A stretch of 64,000 nucleotides of DNA from an uncultured Bacteriovoracaceae bacterium. Its GTDB lineage: Bacteria; Bdellovibrionota; Bacteriovoracia; Bacteriovoracales; Bacteriovoracaceae. The stretch is from contig CALFYV010000090.1 in assembly GCA_937952395.1 (NCBI GenBank), positions 62,001-126,000 on the forward strand, given 5' to 3'. The notes beneath the pieces were generated by a model, which was given only the letters and a program-made list of their open reading frames with translations, had not been told where the DNA came from and did not search any database. Made by a program: the position numbers and the translations under genes. This document shows, in pieces, positions 23,431-31,178 of the stretch (position 1 is the first letter of the stretch; every line of letters starts with the position of its first letter).

Positions 23431-23984
23431 TTTTCAACTTCTCTTGTAGCAATAATTTGATATACTTCTGCCATTAAATAACTAACAATACATGCCAATC
23501 TAAATGCCTTATCTTCCATTAAAACCACAGGATGTTTCAAAATATATTCATTCCAGTGTTCCATTGTCAAACAAGCACGATCAGAAGCTTCACAAACGCC
23601 TATTTCATTATCAAAGCGTCGAACTAATTCTTTTTCGTCAAAACTTTCTAGCCAATCAGAAAAATAAGACTCCCAATCTTCGTCCGCATTTTTTAACGCA
23701 AACATCATGTGTTCAAGTTCTTCTGAACTTAATCTTTGAACAAATTTTTTGTTTTTCATAATTATTTTAGATTTAATGGGTTGAGTTGAATTTTTAGTTT
23801 CTTTTAAATGTAGCATAAAAGAAACTAAAGTTATTATAGAACCCATTATACATAGAATAACACTTATATTTATAATAGGCTTTAAAAAATCAGCGCCACC
23901 TATGTAAAACGAAATTGACAATTGGGTCAATAACAACAAAAATGCTGTTATAAGAAAAACATTTTTTGAAATTTTTTCATACAT
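23427..23984 (-). CDS. Two-helix membrane protein with cytoplasmic domain
   Basis: A 185-aa protein with two N-terminal membrane helices (about 9-29 and 36-58), then a ~120-aa soluble domain rich in Glu/Trp (HMMFALKNADEDWESYFSDW) with two hydrophobic helices near the end. The N-terminus probably sits in the inner membrane with the domain in the cytoplasm. Not recognised. Confidence 0.68.
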   Translation of the reverse strand: MYEKISKNVFLITAFLLLLTQLSISFYIGGADFLKPIINISVILCIMGSIITLVSFMLHLKETKNSTQPIKSKIIMKNKKFVQRLSSEELEHMMFALKNADEDWESYFSDWLESFDEKELVRRFDNEIGVCEASDRACLTMEHWNEYILKHPVVLMEDKAFRLACIVSYLMAEVYQIIATREVEK

Positions 23985-24009
23985 TTATGTAATCTCCATG
24001 TTTCGCATA

Positions 24010-24357
24010 TTATTTTGCCATTAATTTAAAGATTTGTTTCAAAACTGCTTTATTGTGATCTTTTCTGCATTGTTTCATTAAACGATCTAATTCGGTTTCC
24101 TTGCTCTTTTGTTCATCAATCCATTCTTGAGTAATTGCTACTAAACGACCAGCACGACCGGGCTCCGTTTCATCTGTTCTACGATATCCCAAATTTCTTA
24201 ATTCTTGTTCATAATTGGTTAATTGAACAATAATTTCTTTAGCAGCATCGTTGTCACCACTTCTACTTTTGATTCTTAAATTCTTTAAAATAGGATTATA
24301 TTTCCTTCGCACCCAAATAGCTTTTCCACGATTTTCGTTATGGGGATCATTTTTCAT
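24010..24357 (-). CDS. Basic helical protein
   Basis: A 115-aa Lys/Arg-rich protein with long helices and no Cys cluster or catalytic motif beyond a single Cys (KQCRKDH). Starts MKNDPHNENRGKAIWVRRKY. Possibly nucleic-acid binding by charge alone. Unknown. Confidence 0.62.
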   Translation of the reverse strand: MKNDPHNENRGKAIWVRRKYNPILKNLRIKSRSGDNDAAKEIIVQLTNYEQELRNLGYRRTDETEPGRAGRLVAITQEWIDEQKSKETELDRLMKQCRKDHNKAVLKQIFKLMAK

Positions 24358-24365
24358 TGCAAATC

Positions 24366-24653
24366 CTATTCTTCAGCGACAGCAATAATGAATTCTAGTG
24401 GAGAACCATACGTAGCTTTTCCTAAATATACTTTTTGCCCTACTTTCAATCCTTTTGGACCACTACATACTTGTTTTCCAGTCTGATTTTGTTCTGTTGG
24501 TTCTTTGGGAGTGGGTCCAACCTCATACCATTGTTTACCACTTTCTGATTTGCCAATCGAATGTATATAAACTGCAACTGTGGGATCAACCGCCTGTTCA
24601 CATCCCAACAGGCAAATTGAAAGTAAACCTATTAATGACAATTGTTTCAACAT
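24366..24653 (-). CDS. Small lipoprotein
   Basis: A 95-aa protein with a type II signal peptide: MLKQLSLIGLLSICLLGC, where the lipobox LLGC puts the modified Cys at residue 18. The mature ~77 residues form a likely beta-rich domain (TVAVYIHSIG; LKVGQKVYLG). Lipid-anchored in the envelope of a Gram-negative host if exported. Could be an exclusion or lysis-related protein, but no evidence separates these. Confidence 0.75.
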   Translation of the reverse strand: MLKQLSLIGLLSICLLGCEQAVDPTVAVYIHSIGKSESGKQWYEVGPTPKEPTEQNQTGKQVCSGPKGLKVGQKVYLGKATYGSPLEFIIAVAEE

Positions 24654-24683
24654 TATAATTCTCCGGTCAATTCAATCTTAATG

Positions 24684-25265
24684 TTAGTCAATTGATGCAA
24701 TTGAGGTTAAATCAAGTTGGAAAAAATGTGTTAGTTCAGAAACAACCATGGCCACGCCTGTGCTTTTTTTATAAATAATTCCATTACTACCTGTCCAATG
24801 GTCTTCACTTTCTTTCAAATAAACTGAGTCGCCACCCTCCCCAGTAACCCAGCCTTTATGTGTGTAACCCTTACTTAAGTATTCATTTTCGATGGCCGAT
24901 ACTTTTTCTCTAAGTTCGTCTCGTGTTTTTTTAAATTCTTCTGAATTAACCCATTCTTCCAATTCTTTCTGGGTCAATAATTTTGCCGGTTCTGTACTTC
25001 TTTTTCTTTCTTTTAAGTTTTTAGATGCCTCAATAGCCTCTTTAGCAGTGACAAATCCAGACTCCTCACGGCCAACAAAACATAAACATACTGCCGCACC
25101 CCAACACTGGGAGTCATTAAGCCATACATCCCACTTTGAATCCATTTCTTCTGAGGGTGAGTAACGACGAAGATACCATTTATCATTATCAAAACGCTGT
25201 ACAATCATCCCATTCTCTAATAAACAGGATTCTTTTGAACAATTAACAGGATGAACTTCATTCAT
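24684..25265 (-). CDS. Unknown protein
   Basis: A 193-aa protein. The N-terminal part has several Cys (NCSKESCLL; CWGAAVCLCF) and tryptophans, the middle a charged helix (ELEEWVNSEEFKKTRDEL), and the C-terminus a Gly-rich stretch (GWVTGEGGDSVYLKESEDHW). No family recognised. Overlaps the upstream gene by eight bases. Confidence 0.65.
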   Translation of the reverse strand: MNEVHPVNCSKESCLLENGMIVQRFDNDKWYLRRYSPSEEMDSKWDVWLNDSQCWGAAVCLCFVGREESGFVTAKEAIEASKNLKERKRSTEPAKLLTQKELEEWVNSEEFKKTRDELREKVSAIENEYLSKGYTHKGWVTGEGGDSVYLKESEDHWTGSNGIIYKKSTGVAMVVSELTHFFQLDLTSIASID

Positions 25266-25650
25266 TGTCTAATTCCCCAAGTTGCCGCAAAAGAGCAGCA
25301 ACATCATTCAAACCAATGGAATAATTATGCAGCGAACAGTTTCCGCCATATACTTCTTTTAACGAATCAATAATCTCTTGAGGATTCACACCTGTTAAAG
25401 TTAAATATATTTGATTAGCCAACTCGATAGTTCGCTTACGAGACTCTTCAGCTTCTAATTGATATTCTCGTTCAGCAGCTAATTCTTCGTTTGTGGGCTT
25501 ATGATCCCAACGAGGCGGTTGATACAGATGCATCTTTTCTTCAAATGCTTTGTGTAACATATAAAAAGCATTTGCTATTCTAAGATCATCGATAATTTTA
25601 GGGTGGTTCCCAGACAAACCTTCCAATAGTTCTTTTTTTGTAAGGCTCAT
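25258..25650 (-). CDS. Unknown helical protein
   Basis: A 130-aa helical protein beginning MSLTKKELLEGLSGNHPK, with an acidic/Arg-rich central helix (ELAAEREYQLEAEESRKR) and a C-terminal helix ending ALLRQLGELDNE. Not recognised. Two bases separate it from the gene at 25653. Confidence 0.62.
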   Translation of the reverse strand: MSLTKKELLEGLSGNHPKIIDDLRIANAFYMLHKAFEEKMHLYQPPRWDHKPTNEELAAEREYQLEAEESRKRTIELANQIYLTLTGVNPQEIIDSLKEVYGGNCSLHNYSIGLNDVAALLRQLGELDNE

Positions 25651-25652
25651 TT

Positions 25653-26024
25653 TTACTCCGGAAGTTTATAAATTTCTAAATTCATATCTTGAACAAGCTG
25701 CCATGTGAATTGAAGAGCATCTCCATCAGTTAATTTGTCATCTTTGACATACATCACCTTCCAGTGTCTGTCTCCTTGGGAGGTCAATTGTGTTAAATAT
25801 TCTCTTCCCTCAACCCAATCTTTTTTTGATATTTTACTTAGGTTAAGCCTAGGGTTTGCCTTTGACTCTGTTGCTATCCGTTCTATAGTGTGCGATAGAT
25901 CAAGTAAAGAATTATGAATATTTTCTACTGCTCTATAAACTTCTTCTTCCTGCTTTTTTTCATAATCACCTCTAGCAAAGGCTTCAGAGGGGTCATAGCC
26001 CTCAAATTCTTTTTCTTTTGTCAT
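25653..26024 (-). CDS. Unknown protein
   Basis: A 123-aa acidic protein (MTKEKEFEGYDPSEAFARGD at the start), with an all-helical N-terminal half and a short strand-rich C-terminal half (HWKVMYVKDDKLTDGDALQF). Overlaps the upstream gene by four bases. Function unknown. Confidence 0.62.
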   Translation of the reverse strand: MTKEKEFEGYDPSEAFARGDYEKKQEEEVYRAVENIHNSLLDLSHTIERIATESKANPRLNLSKISKKDWVEGREYLTQLTSQGDRHWKVMYVKDDKLTDGDALQFTWQLVQDMNLEIYKLPE

Positions 26025-26371
26025 AATTTTTTCCCATATTCAATCAATTTGTCACGAGTCTCAAAATATTTGTGGGTTTTTTCTAAACATTCAGGATGCA
26101 TTAAACTTGTGCTTGAATGCACAAGACAATCACAAGCCGGAAGGTCTTCGGCAGCTTTTATAAAATTTCTCAAAATTTGTGGAAGATTGTCACGATCTTT
26201 GATTTTAAAAATAGCTTCATCTACCAAAGCAACACGAAACATTCTTTGATTACATGAATCAGAGTGTTTAAGAGAATCTTTTATAAGCAACTTAGGATTT
26301 TCATCTGCAAGGATATGTGCATCTGAGAATTCCTTGATAATCGATTTGGTAGAATAACCATTATAAGACAT
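26021..26371 (-). CDS. Unknown protein
   Basis: A 116-aa helical protein with four Cys and several His (CNQRMF; ACDCLVHSS; HPECLEK), which could bind a metal but show no known pattern. Starts MSYNGYSTKSIIKEFSDAH, one base after the stop of the HNH gene. Confidence 0.62.
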   Translation of the reverse strand: MSYNGYSTKSIIKEFSDAHILADENPKLLIKDSLKHSDSCNQRMFRVALVDEAIFKIKDRDNLPQILRNFIKAAEDLPACDCLVHSSTSLMHPECLEKTHKYFETRDKLIEYGKKL

Positions 26372-26686
26372 TTATTTTCTCCGATTCTTCCAATCGACAT
26401 ATTTTTTAATTTTAGGATGCGACAACAACTTCTCTTTAGTGTTGAATTCTTTTCCTAAAACAGATTCATCGGGAACGGCATTGTGAATGCATTTATGGCA
26501 ACCTTTGCAAACATCTAAGCCTTCCGACATTGTTTGTTTTGTATAGGTTTTCTTAAACCATTTTCGTTTATGAACTTTTTTCGGAATTAAATGATGAAAA
26601 TTATATGCCTCTTCAACCTCACATAATTCACAAATTATACTACTTCCTTTTTGATCTGACGTATCCAACCTATTACATCTCCCCAC
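26372..26686 (-). CDS. HNH-nuclease-like protein
   Basis: A 104-aa protein with a treble-clef HNH pattern: CELC (~residues 19-22), FHHLIPKKVHKRKW (~30-43) holding the catalytic HH, then CKGCHKCIHNAVPD (~60-73). The order CxxC - HH - CxxC..H is that of small HNH endonucleases that make nicks or double-strand breaks. It overlaps the upstream gene by 52 bases unless a non-ATG start is used; no better start is visible. May be a free-standing homing or packaging-associated nuclease. Confidence 0.72.
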   Translation of the reverse strand: MGRCNRLDTSDQKGSSIICELCEVEEAYNFHHLIPKKVHKRKWFKKTYTKQTMSEGLDVCKGCHKCIHNAVPDESVLGKEFNTKEKLLSHPKIKKYVDWKNRRK

Positions 26687-26871
26687 TCATCTGTAACGCT
26701 ATTATATTCTGAGTCTGTAAAGTATACAGATTTCCCTTTATATCGCTCTCTTATTGCTTTTCTCAAGGCTTTCTTGTTGTGAGACCAAAATGGAATTTCA
26801 TCAGACCAAATAGGATCGCCACAACCATCAACCTCAGTACATTCGTCATCTCGGGCAATAAAAAGATACAT
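26635..26871 (-). CDS. Unknown small protein
   Basis: A 78-aa protein (MYLFIARDDECTEVDGCGDP at the start), with alternating beta strands and aromatic residues and a C-terminal WIRQIKKEVV. Looks like a small mixed-fold domain. No family recognised. Confidence 0.58.
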   Translation of the reverse strand: MYLFIARDDECTEVDGCGDPIWSDEIPFWSHNKKALRKAIRERYKGKSVYFTDSEYNSVTDEWGDVIGWIRQIKKEVV

Positions 26872-27174
26872 TTAATTTTCCTGATTTTCTTTAAGAAATG
26901 ACCATTTCTTATGAGCATACCATTCTATCATACAATACACCCAACGAAACCAGTGTTGGTTTGAGTATTTACAATTTTCCAATCGTCCCCAATCTATTTC
27001 ACGAACAGGGTCGCCTCTGCCATTGCGAACCGGCCCATTAATGTCAAATGGAGTCGCAATCCAACAATAATAATGAGAGAGACGATAAGCAACAATGTCC
27101 CTATAACTAAATCCAGTCCTATCACCCAGATACATGGCAGGACAAAACACAAGTCTTTTGAAGATTCGATACAT
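26872..27174 (-). CDS. Unknown protein
   Basis: A 100-aa aromatic, Arg-rich protein, with VNGRGD-like turn (PVRNGRGDPVREIDWG) and a Trp-rich C-terminus (HWFRWVYCMIEWYAHKKW). A peripheral membrane association is possible from the aromatic content. Stop abuts the start of the gene at 26871. Unknown. Confidence 0.6.
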   Translation of the reverse strand: MYRIFKRLVFCPAMYLGDRTGFSYRDIVAYRLSHYYCWIATPFDINGPVRNGRGDPVREIDWGRLENCKYSNQHWFRWVYCMIEWYAHKKWSFLKENQEN

Positions 27175-27176
27175 TG

Positions 27177-27491
27177 CTAATCTACATTAGATGTTAACCA
27201 TAAGCCAAAATTTTCTTCTTTCCAAAGACCAAGCGGCTCTAATTGAGACTTCATTTTAACTTTTTCTTCTTCTATGTTTTTAAATGTTAGTTTTTGTGGA
27301 GTGATATCATCACTTATATCATCCACAGATTTGGAATCAATTTCCAATACATAAAATAAATCCCCTGTTACAGAGTTTCCCACTACAACAAGAGGATAAC
27401 CACACACAGCATTGTTATCAACATCAGTTGGGTCAAATGGATCGCTTTCCAATAAAAGACCCAATATAACTTCAGCACTGAATATACTCAT
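27177..27491 (-). CDS. Unknown acidic protein
   Basis: A 104-aa protein with an N-terminal hydrophobic/acidic part (FSAEVILGLLLESDPFDPTD) and beta-rich middle (GYPLVVVGNSVTGDLFYVL). No motif identified. Two bases upstream of the gene at 26872. Confidence 0.6.
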   Translation of the reverse strand: MSIFSAEVILGLLLESDPFDPTDVDNNAVCGYPLVVVGNSVTGDLFYVLEIDSKSVDDISDDITPQKLTFKNIEEEKVKMKSQLEPLGLWKEENFGLWLTSNVD

Positions 27492-27542
27492 TTCAAATTC
27501 TCATAATCTTGGGTTTGTATAACACTGAAAATCGCCTAATTC

Positions 27543-27791
27543 TCATATTGCATAAATTTTACTACCTGCTGATAATTTTATATCGTCTGAGTCTCCGTAG
27601 CACAACCAACCATTATCCGCATTTTTGGATTCTTGTAAAGCGTATTGACGAAACATAGATTCAGATATGTCATCTTCGTCCCAATACAGAGACTCTTCCC
27701 AAAGTTTCTTTAATTTCAAGAGTTTTTGATCAGCGTCATAAGAGGTTCTTACCGCCGCTTCAACAGGCTCAGAATATGTTCTAAGAGACAT
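27543..27791 (-). CDS. Unknown small protein
   Basis: An 82-aa helical protein with several Tyr and Asp/Glu (KLKKLWEESLYWDEDDISES). Ends DDIKLSAGSKIYAI. Not recognised. Confidence 0.58.
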   Translation of the reverse strand: MSLRTYSEPVEAAVRTSYDADQKLLKLKKLWEESLYWDEDDISESMFRQYALQESKNADNGWLCYGDSDDIKLSAGSKIYAI

Positions 27792-27803
27792 GGTTTTTCC
27801 AAT

Positions 27804-28178
27804 TTAGACAATGTGTTTGTTCGATACCCATGTGAGTTCTTTTTCAAAACCTATCGCTCGCTCTTCTTCAGAAAATGGAATAATTTCACCATTTTTATCT
27901 TGTTTGCCAAGACATTTTATTTGACCAAGATAAAGCTTGCCGTAAAGAACTTGGCCTTTACCTTTTAATGGATTGTTTTTATTGACCCAAGCCCATCCAT
28001 AACGTCTGTGAAAAACAGAATTTCTACTAATGTATAGTTTCCATTCACCAAATACTTCATCCCCATTGATGATTTGATTATCAAGTATTTGGGCCACAGG
28101 TAAATTAAAGAGATTAAAATTATAAATCCCAGTTGAAATAGCCGTTATACTAGCCAGAAAATGACGACGATTAGGCAT
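27804..28178 (-). CDS. Protein with a twin-arginine-like signal peptide
   Basis: A 124-aa protein starting MPNRRHFLASITAISTGIYN: a twin Arg followed by xFL and a weakly hydrophobic segment, as in Tat-exported proteins. Mature part contains many Trp/Tyr/Gly strands (WKLYISRNSVFHRRYGWAW; GQVLYGKLYLG). No cofactor site recognised. Tat export would imply a folded protein in the periplasm. Whether this is a true Tat signal or an ordinary Sec signal cannot be settled by eye. Confidence 0.62.
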   Translation of the reverse strand: MPNRRHFLASITAISTGIYNFNLFNLPVAQILDNQIINGDEVFGEWKLYISRNSVFHRRYGWAWVNKNNPLKGKGQVLYGKLYLGQIKCLGKQDKNGEIIPFSEEERAIGFEKELTWVSNKHIV

Positions 28179-28206
28179 AATATTTTCCTAAAAGTGGTTT
28201 TTGTTT

Positions 28207-28416
28207 TTAGGCCGGAATAATTTTGCCAGTATAAATTTGCTTTATGGGATATCCTTCCCATTGATCTGGTATTTTTGCCAAACCATAAGTTCTTTTAGAT
28301 AAAGCAACAGTAACATTTATCCCATCAACGCCAACAAAAGCCAACCAACTAGGAACATCGCTATAATTTTTAGTTATATGGTTGTGTAAACTTTTAGCTG
28401 CATCTTCAATACTCAT
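28207..28416 (-). CDS. Unknown small protein
   Basis: A 69-aa alpha/beta protein (MSIEDAAKSLHNHITKNYSD at the start; middle FVGVDGINVTVALSKRTYG). Gene order puts it directly upstream of the Tat-like gene. It is the first gene downstream of the tRNA-Leu(GAG) in the same direction. Unknown. Confidence 0.6.
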   Translation of the reverse strand: MSIEDAAKSLHNHITKNYSDVPSWLAFVGVDGINVTVALSKRTYGLAKIPDQWEGYPIKQIYTGKIIPA

Positions 28417-28433
28417 GTTTTTTCTCTACTGAG

Positions 28434-28514
28434 TGCCCTCGACAGGAGTCGAACCTGTATGCCTTACGGCGGTAGCATCTCATACTACTGTGTTTACCGT
28501 TTCACCACAAGGGC
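28434..28514 (-). tRNA. tRNA-Leu(GAG)
   Basis: Complete class II cloverleaf with normal 7-nt anticodon loop: acceptor GCCCTTG/CGAGGGC (one wobble), A73, anticodon stem GTAGT/GCTAC, loop ATGAGAT (anticodon GAG), variable arm GCCgtaaGGC, T arm ACAGG-TTCGACT-CCTGT. CCA not encoded. Confidence 0.92.
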
Positions 28515-28581
28515 ATAACAGGGTGTTTGGATTGGTGCCTGTTAAGGTCTTCCAACTTCTCTTTACCCTGATTCTTTTAAG

Positions 28582-28669
28582 CAGAGGCCAAGGGAATCGA
28601 ACCCTCACCGCTGTTACACGGTCCTGTTTTCAAGACAGGTGCAGCAAACCAATATCTGACCTAGCCTCT
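28582..28669 (-). tRNA. tRNA-Ser(UGA)
   Basis: Class II cloverleaf: acceptor AGAGGCT/GGCCTCT, discriminator G (serine-like), anticodon arm CCTGT-CTTGAAA-ACAGG (UGA), long variable arm, T arm GAGGG-TTCGATT-CCCTT. CCA not encoded. Confidence 0.93.
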
Positions 28670-28679
28670 GTAATTTTTG

Positions 28680-29513
28680 TTAGGTCATCCCATCCCAACC
28701 TCCAGAACGAACCATACAAGTAGTAACTTTAATTTTCTTTTTATCATTTTCTGATAGTGTTTTCCAATATTCAAAACGTTCTCTAATTTTTATCGGTAAA
28801 TATCTTAACAATCGTTCTTGATTTCCTGATTTAATCAAATTTTGAATCATACAAAAAAAATCATGATTTATCACATTTGAATTTTCACGAATAAGCTCTA
28901 TAATCTTTTTTTCAATTTCATTTGGTTCTTTTGCCAACATATAAACGCCATCTATTTTTGGATTATAAAATACTTTAAAATCTCCCCAAAGATTATAAAT
29001 TGATTTTTCTTTTAATTCATCAATTGTAAATTCTTTCAATTCATGAAGTTCCCTATGATGGTTTGGACAAACAATAATTAAATTATCTAAATCATCGCTC
29101 CCACCTTTGCTTTTTGGAATTATATGATGTATATCACAACGACTTTTTTTATAACCGCAAATAGCACACGACGCTCCAGCACGCTTTAATATTTTACCAA
29201 CAGTTCTTTTAGAATAATCTAAAATTGATGTTGCACTACGTAATGTATGAGGTGTCTGGCGTTTGCAATCATCACAATGTGCTCGTCTATTTTCTCTTTT
29301 TTTTCTTTGTGTATGATATTCTTTGCCACATTTTTCACAAACATAGTCATATCCTGGATTTGGATTTTCTTTTCTATACTTTTCTAAAGACTTTCTTATT
29401 TTTTCTTTGGTAGTATTGCTAGTTTTTCTTTTCCTAGAACAATTTTCAGAACAAAATCTACCGCTACCAAATTTGCCATCATGGTTATTGCCACATCGTT
29501 CACATTTTAACAT
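28680..29513 (-). CDS. HNH homing endonuclease in the tRNA cluster
   Basis: A 277-aa protein. N-terminus has CERCG ... FCSENC zinc fingers (~residues 3-25), then VCEKCGKEYHTQ (~58-69), CDDCKR (~79), and the HNH nuclease core CAICG...CDIHHIIPKSKGG...CPNHHRELHEL (~118-160), followed by a C-terminal helical part. Such free-standing HNH enzymes insert themselves in phage tRNA and gene clusters. Its stop falls 11 bp from the tRNA-Ser(UGA) gene, consistent with a mobile gene between tRNAs. Confidence 0.88.
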   Translation of the reverse strand: MLKCERCGNNHDGKFGSGRFCSENCSRKRKTSNTTKEKIRKSLEKYRKENPNPGYDYVCEKCGKEYHTQRKKRENRRAHCDDCKRQTPHTLRSATSILDYSKRTVGKILKRAGASCAICGYKKSRCDIHHIIPKSKGGSDDLDNLIIVCPNHHRELHELKEFTIDELKEKSIYNLWGDFKVFYNPKIDGVYMLAKEPNEIEKKIIELIRENSNVINHDFFCMIQNLIKSGNQERLLRYLPIKIRERFEYWKTLSENDKKKIKVTTCMVRSGGWDGMT

Positions 29514-29560
29514 TGTAGGACTGTGGTGATATTTACAGCCTTTTTAGTTCAATTTTTCAA

Positions 29561-29640
29561 TGGGAGTGTACGGACTCGAACCGCTTATCCTGAGGCATTT
29601 GATTTACAGTCAAACTCCGATCCCCCTCGGCAGCACTCCC
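29561..29640 (-). tRNA. tRNA-Tyr(GUA)
   Basis: Class II cloverleaf: acceptor GGGAGTG/CACTCCC, A73, anticodon arm TTTGA-CTGTAAA-TCAAA (GUA), variable arm of ~14 nt. T stem is weak at its outer pair (A-A mismatch at 49-65). CCA not encoded. Confidence 0.88.
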
Positions 29641-29644
29641 AATA

Positions 29645-29893
29645 TTATCTTTTCACCCAATAACCACGATTAAAATCTGGTTCCCAGGATGGTTCTTCAA
29701 TTTTCTTTTTTGGTTTCTTCCTCTTTTCATACACAAAAATAAAAGGCATTCCAGTTGGTGTGTCGGACTCTTTATAAAGACACAACAGTTTCTTACCTTT
29801 TCTTTTCTTGGCTTTAGCCAGGGCGTCAGCATCATTGGATGCTTCAATTCGACCACAACCAGGACCATCTTCTTCCCAATAATAGATTGTCAT
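29645..29893 (-). CDS. Unknown small basic protein
   Basis: An 82-aa protein, MTIYYWEEDGPGCGRIEASN then Lys/Arg-rich helix (DALAKAKKRKGKKLLCL) and strand-rich end. A second frame over the same stretch is a shadow. Directly downstream of the gene at 29890 (four-base overlap). Confidence 0.6.
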   Translation of the reverse strand: MTIYYWEEDGPGCGRIEASNDADALAKAKKRKGKKLLCLYKESDTPTGMPFIFVYEKRKKPKKKIEEPSWEPDFNRGYWVKR

Positions 29894-30096
29894 TCAACCA
29901 CCAGTTTTCCAGTAGACGTTGTACCATCTTCTAAAATCGTAAATACAGCATATGATTCAGAAACATATCCGATGTGTTTACCATCAATCCTTATATTTCC
30001 CACAGCATCTATTTCAAGTTTATCACAAACCCACTCTTGTTTTGGAACATCAAATTTATCTGTTGTCGAATTGTAATCAAATAATGTTATCTTCAT
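29890..30096 (-). CDS. Unknown small protein
   Basis: A 68-aa beta-rich acidic protein (MKITLFDYNSTTDKFDV at the start). I choose ATG 30096 after GGAGGAAC; the longer frame would overlap the upstream gene. Its start overlaps the stop of the gene at 30093 (ATGA). Unknown. Confidence 0.6.
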   Translation of the reverse strand: MKITLFDYNSTTDKFDVPKQEWVCDKLEIDAVGNIRIDGKHIGYVSESYAVFTILEDGTTSTGKLVVE

Positions 30097-30302
30097 GATC
30101 GTTGTTCCTCCACTACATTGGGACGAGCAAAATTTTTGTAGTAATTCTTCTCCCATAATTCTTGTAAATAACAAGTTGCGTCGTTGGCTTCTTCTTCGGT
30201 TTTATACCTTGAAGCTTTGTATTTACAACATAACACCGGATTATCTTCTACAAATCCTAAGTAACTATTTCCCAATCTATGTTTTACTTCGATCAAGTAC
30301 AT
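30093..30302 (-). CDS. Unknown small protein
   Basis: A 69-aa protein (MYLIEVKHRLGNSYLGFVED at the start; two Cys), probably a small alpha/beta domain. Overlaps the next upstream gene (30293) by ten bases. No family recognised. Confidence 0.58.
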   Translation of the reverse strand: MYLIEVKHRLGNSYLGFVEDNPVLCCKYKASRYKTEEEANDATCYLQELWEKNYYKNFARPNVVEEQRS

Positions 30303-30469
30303 TTTAACATCTTTAATTTAAACTTCGCTTTATCGTATTTATTTTTAGTTTTTTCAATTTCATCGGCAGTAGCATTGGCTTTAAAATTTTCAGATTCTAA
30401 TCGTTTTTTCAAAAATGCAACATAATTTTCTTCATGTTGAATTTGAGCTTCTAAATTTTTTTTGGCCAT
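30293..30469 (-). CDS. Small coiled-coil protein
   Basis: A 58-aa helical protein (MAKKNLEAQIQHEENYVAFL at the start; Lys/Glu heptads to the end). ATG 30469 is preferred because the longer frame would run into the tRNA-Leu(UAG) gene. Unknown. Confidence 0.58.
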   Translation of the reverse strand: MAKKNLEAQIQHEENYVAFLKKRLESENFKANATADEIEKTKNKYDKAKFKLKMLKCT

Positions 30470-30503
30470 GTTCACATTCCAATTTTTGAATTTTGTCCTC
30501 AAG

Positions 30504-30594
30504 TAGTCCTGGTGGGATTCGAACCCACATACCATATTTCAGGTGCCACGTTCTAAGCGTGGTGCGTCTGCCTTTTATGTTCCGCCACAGGACC
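30504..30594 (-). tRNA. tRNA-Leu(UAG)
   Basis: Class II cloverleaf with a normal loop: acceptor GGTCCTG/CAGGACT, A73, anticodon arm CCACG-CTTAGAA-CGTGG (UAG), long variable arm, T arm GTGGG-TTCGAAT-CCCAC. It is the uninterrupted counterpart of the insertion-bearing tRNA at 15857. Confidence 0.92.
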
Positions 30595-30599
30595 GTCTA

Positions 30600-30914
30600 T
30601 TACCATCCTTTATCTTTTCGACCACGAAATACCTTTTTATGTCGTCGCCACTTAGGTTTCTTTTTTAAATCCTCACGAGAATCAAGAATCGTTTTAATAC
30701 GATCACGATACTCTTTAACAGGTCGAGCATATTGCCCAACATCTTCTTCCCAATTGTCGCCAACATACTCTAGACACATTTCACAACATCGCCAACCATA
30801 ATGGCTATAAATGTTATCCAAATGTGCCGTTACCATTCGAAAAATCACATACAACCTATTAGTTGCCATTTTCTGCAATTGTTCGACAGACATGATCGGA
30901 ATATTTGGTTCCAT
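30600..30914 (-). CDS. Unknown small protein
   Basis: A 104-aa helical, Arg/Lys-rich protein (MEPNIPIMSVEQLQKMATNR at the start, Cys pair CCEMC near the middle, basic tail). ATG 30914 follows GGAGAT. Lies between tRNA genes. Unknown. Confidence 0.6.
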   Translation of the reverse strand: MEPNIPIMSVEQLQKMATNRLYVIFRMVTAHLDNIYSHYGWRCCEMCLEYVGDNWEEDVGQYARPVKEYRDRIKTILDSREDLKKKPKWRRHKKVFRGRKDKGW

Positions 30915-30933
30915 TTTTATCTCCTGTTGCAAG

Positions 30934-31008
30934 TAGCCAGGGTGGGAGTCGAACCCACATTCACTAACTTTTGAAATTAGTTGCTGTTGCCAATTAGCAT
31001 ACCCGGCC
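30934..31008 (-). tRNA. tRNA with anticodon CAA but class I shape (isotype uncertain)
   Basis: Cloverleaf of 75 nt: acceptor GGCCGGG/CCTGGCT, A73, D arm TGCT/AGCA with TTGGC, anticodon arm CTAAT-TTCAAAA-GTTAG, short 5-nt variable loop, T arm GTGGG-TTCGACT-CCCAC. The anticodon is CAA (leucine in the standard code), but bacterial leucine tRNAs have a long variable arm. The amino acid is therefore uncertain. Confidence 0.8.
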
Positions 31009-31014
31009 ATAAAG

Positions 31015-31089
31015 TAGCACGCCTGAGATTCGAACTCAGAGTCGCTTGTTCTTAAAACAAGCCGCATTGCCTAGTTAGCGTAGCGTGCC
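31015..31089 (-). tRNA. tRNA with anticodon UAA but class I shape (isotype uncertain)
   Basis: Cloverleaf of 75 nt: acceptor GGCACGC/GCGTGCT, A73, anticodon arm CTTGT-TTTAAGA-ACAAG, short variable loop, T arm CTGAG-TTCGAAT-CTCAG. Read normally, the anticodon is UAA with G37. As with the neighbour at 30934, a leucine anticodon sits on a short-arm body, unlike the class II tRNA-Leu(UAA) at 31098. Confidence 0.8.
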
Positions 31090-31097
31090 AACACTAG

Positions 31098-31178
31098 TAA
31101 CCCAGGGGAGATTCGAACTCCCACGCACTAAGCCTCAGGGTTTAAGCCTGATACGTCTACCAATTCCGTCACTGGGTC
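31098..31178 (-). tRNA. tRNA-Leu(UAA)
   Basis: Class II cloverleaf: acceptor GACCCAG/CTGGGTT, A73, anticodon arm TCAGG-CTTAAAC-CCTGA (UAA), long variable arm, T arm GGGAG-TTCGAAT-CTCCC. Normal 7-nt loop; the uninterrupted counterpart of the tRNA at 20619. Confidence 0.92.

Noticed and set aside
30934..31089. Reading the two class I tRNAs as stop-codon suppressors (e.g. UUA anticodon)
   Set aside because: A shift by one base would break the symmetric anticodon stems; with correct 7-nt loops the anticodons are CAA and UAA.
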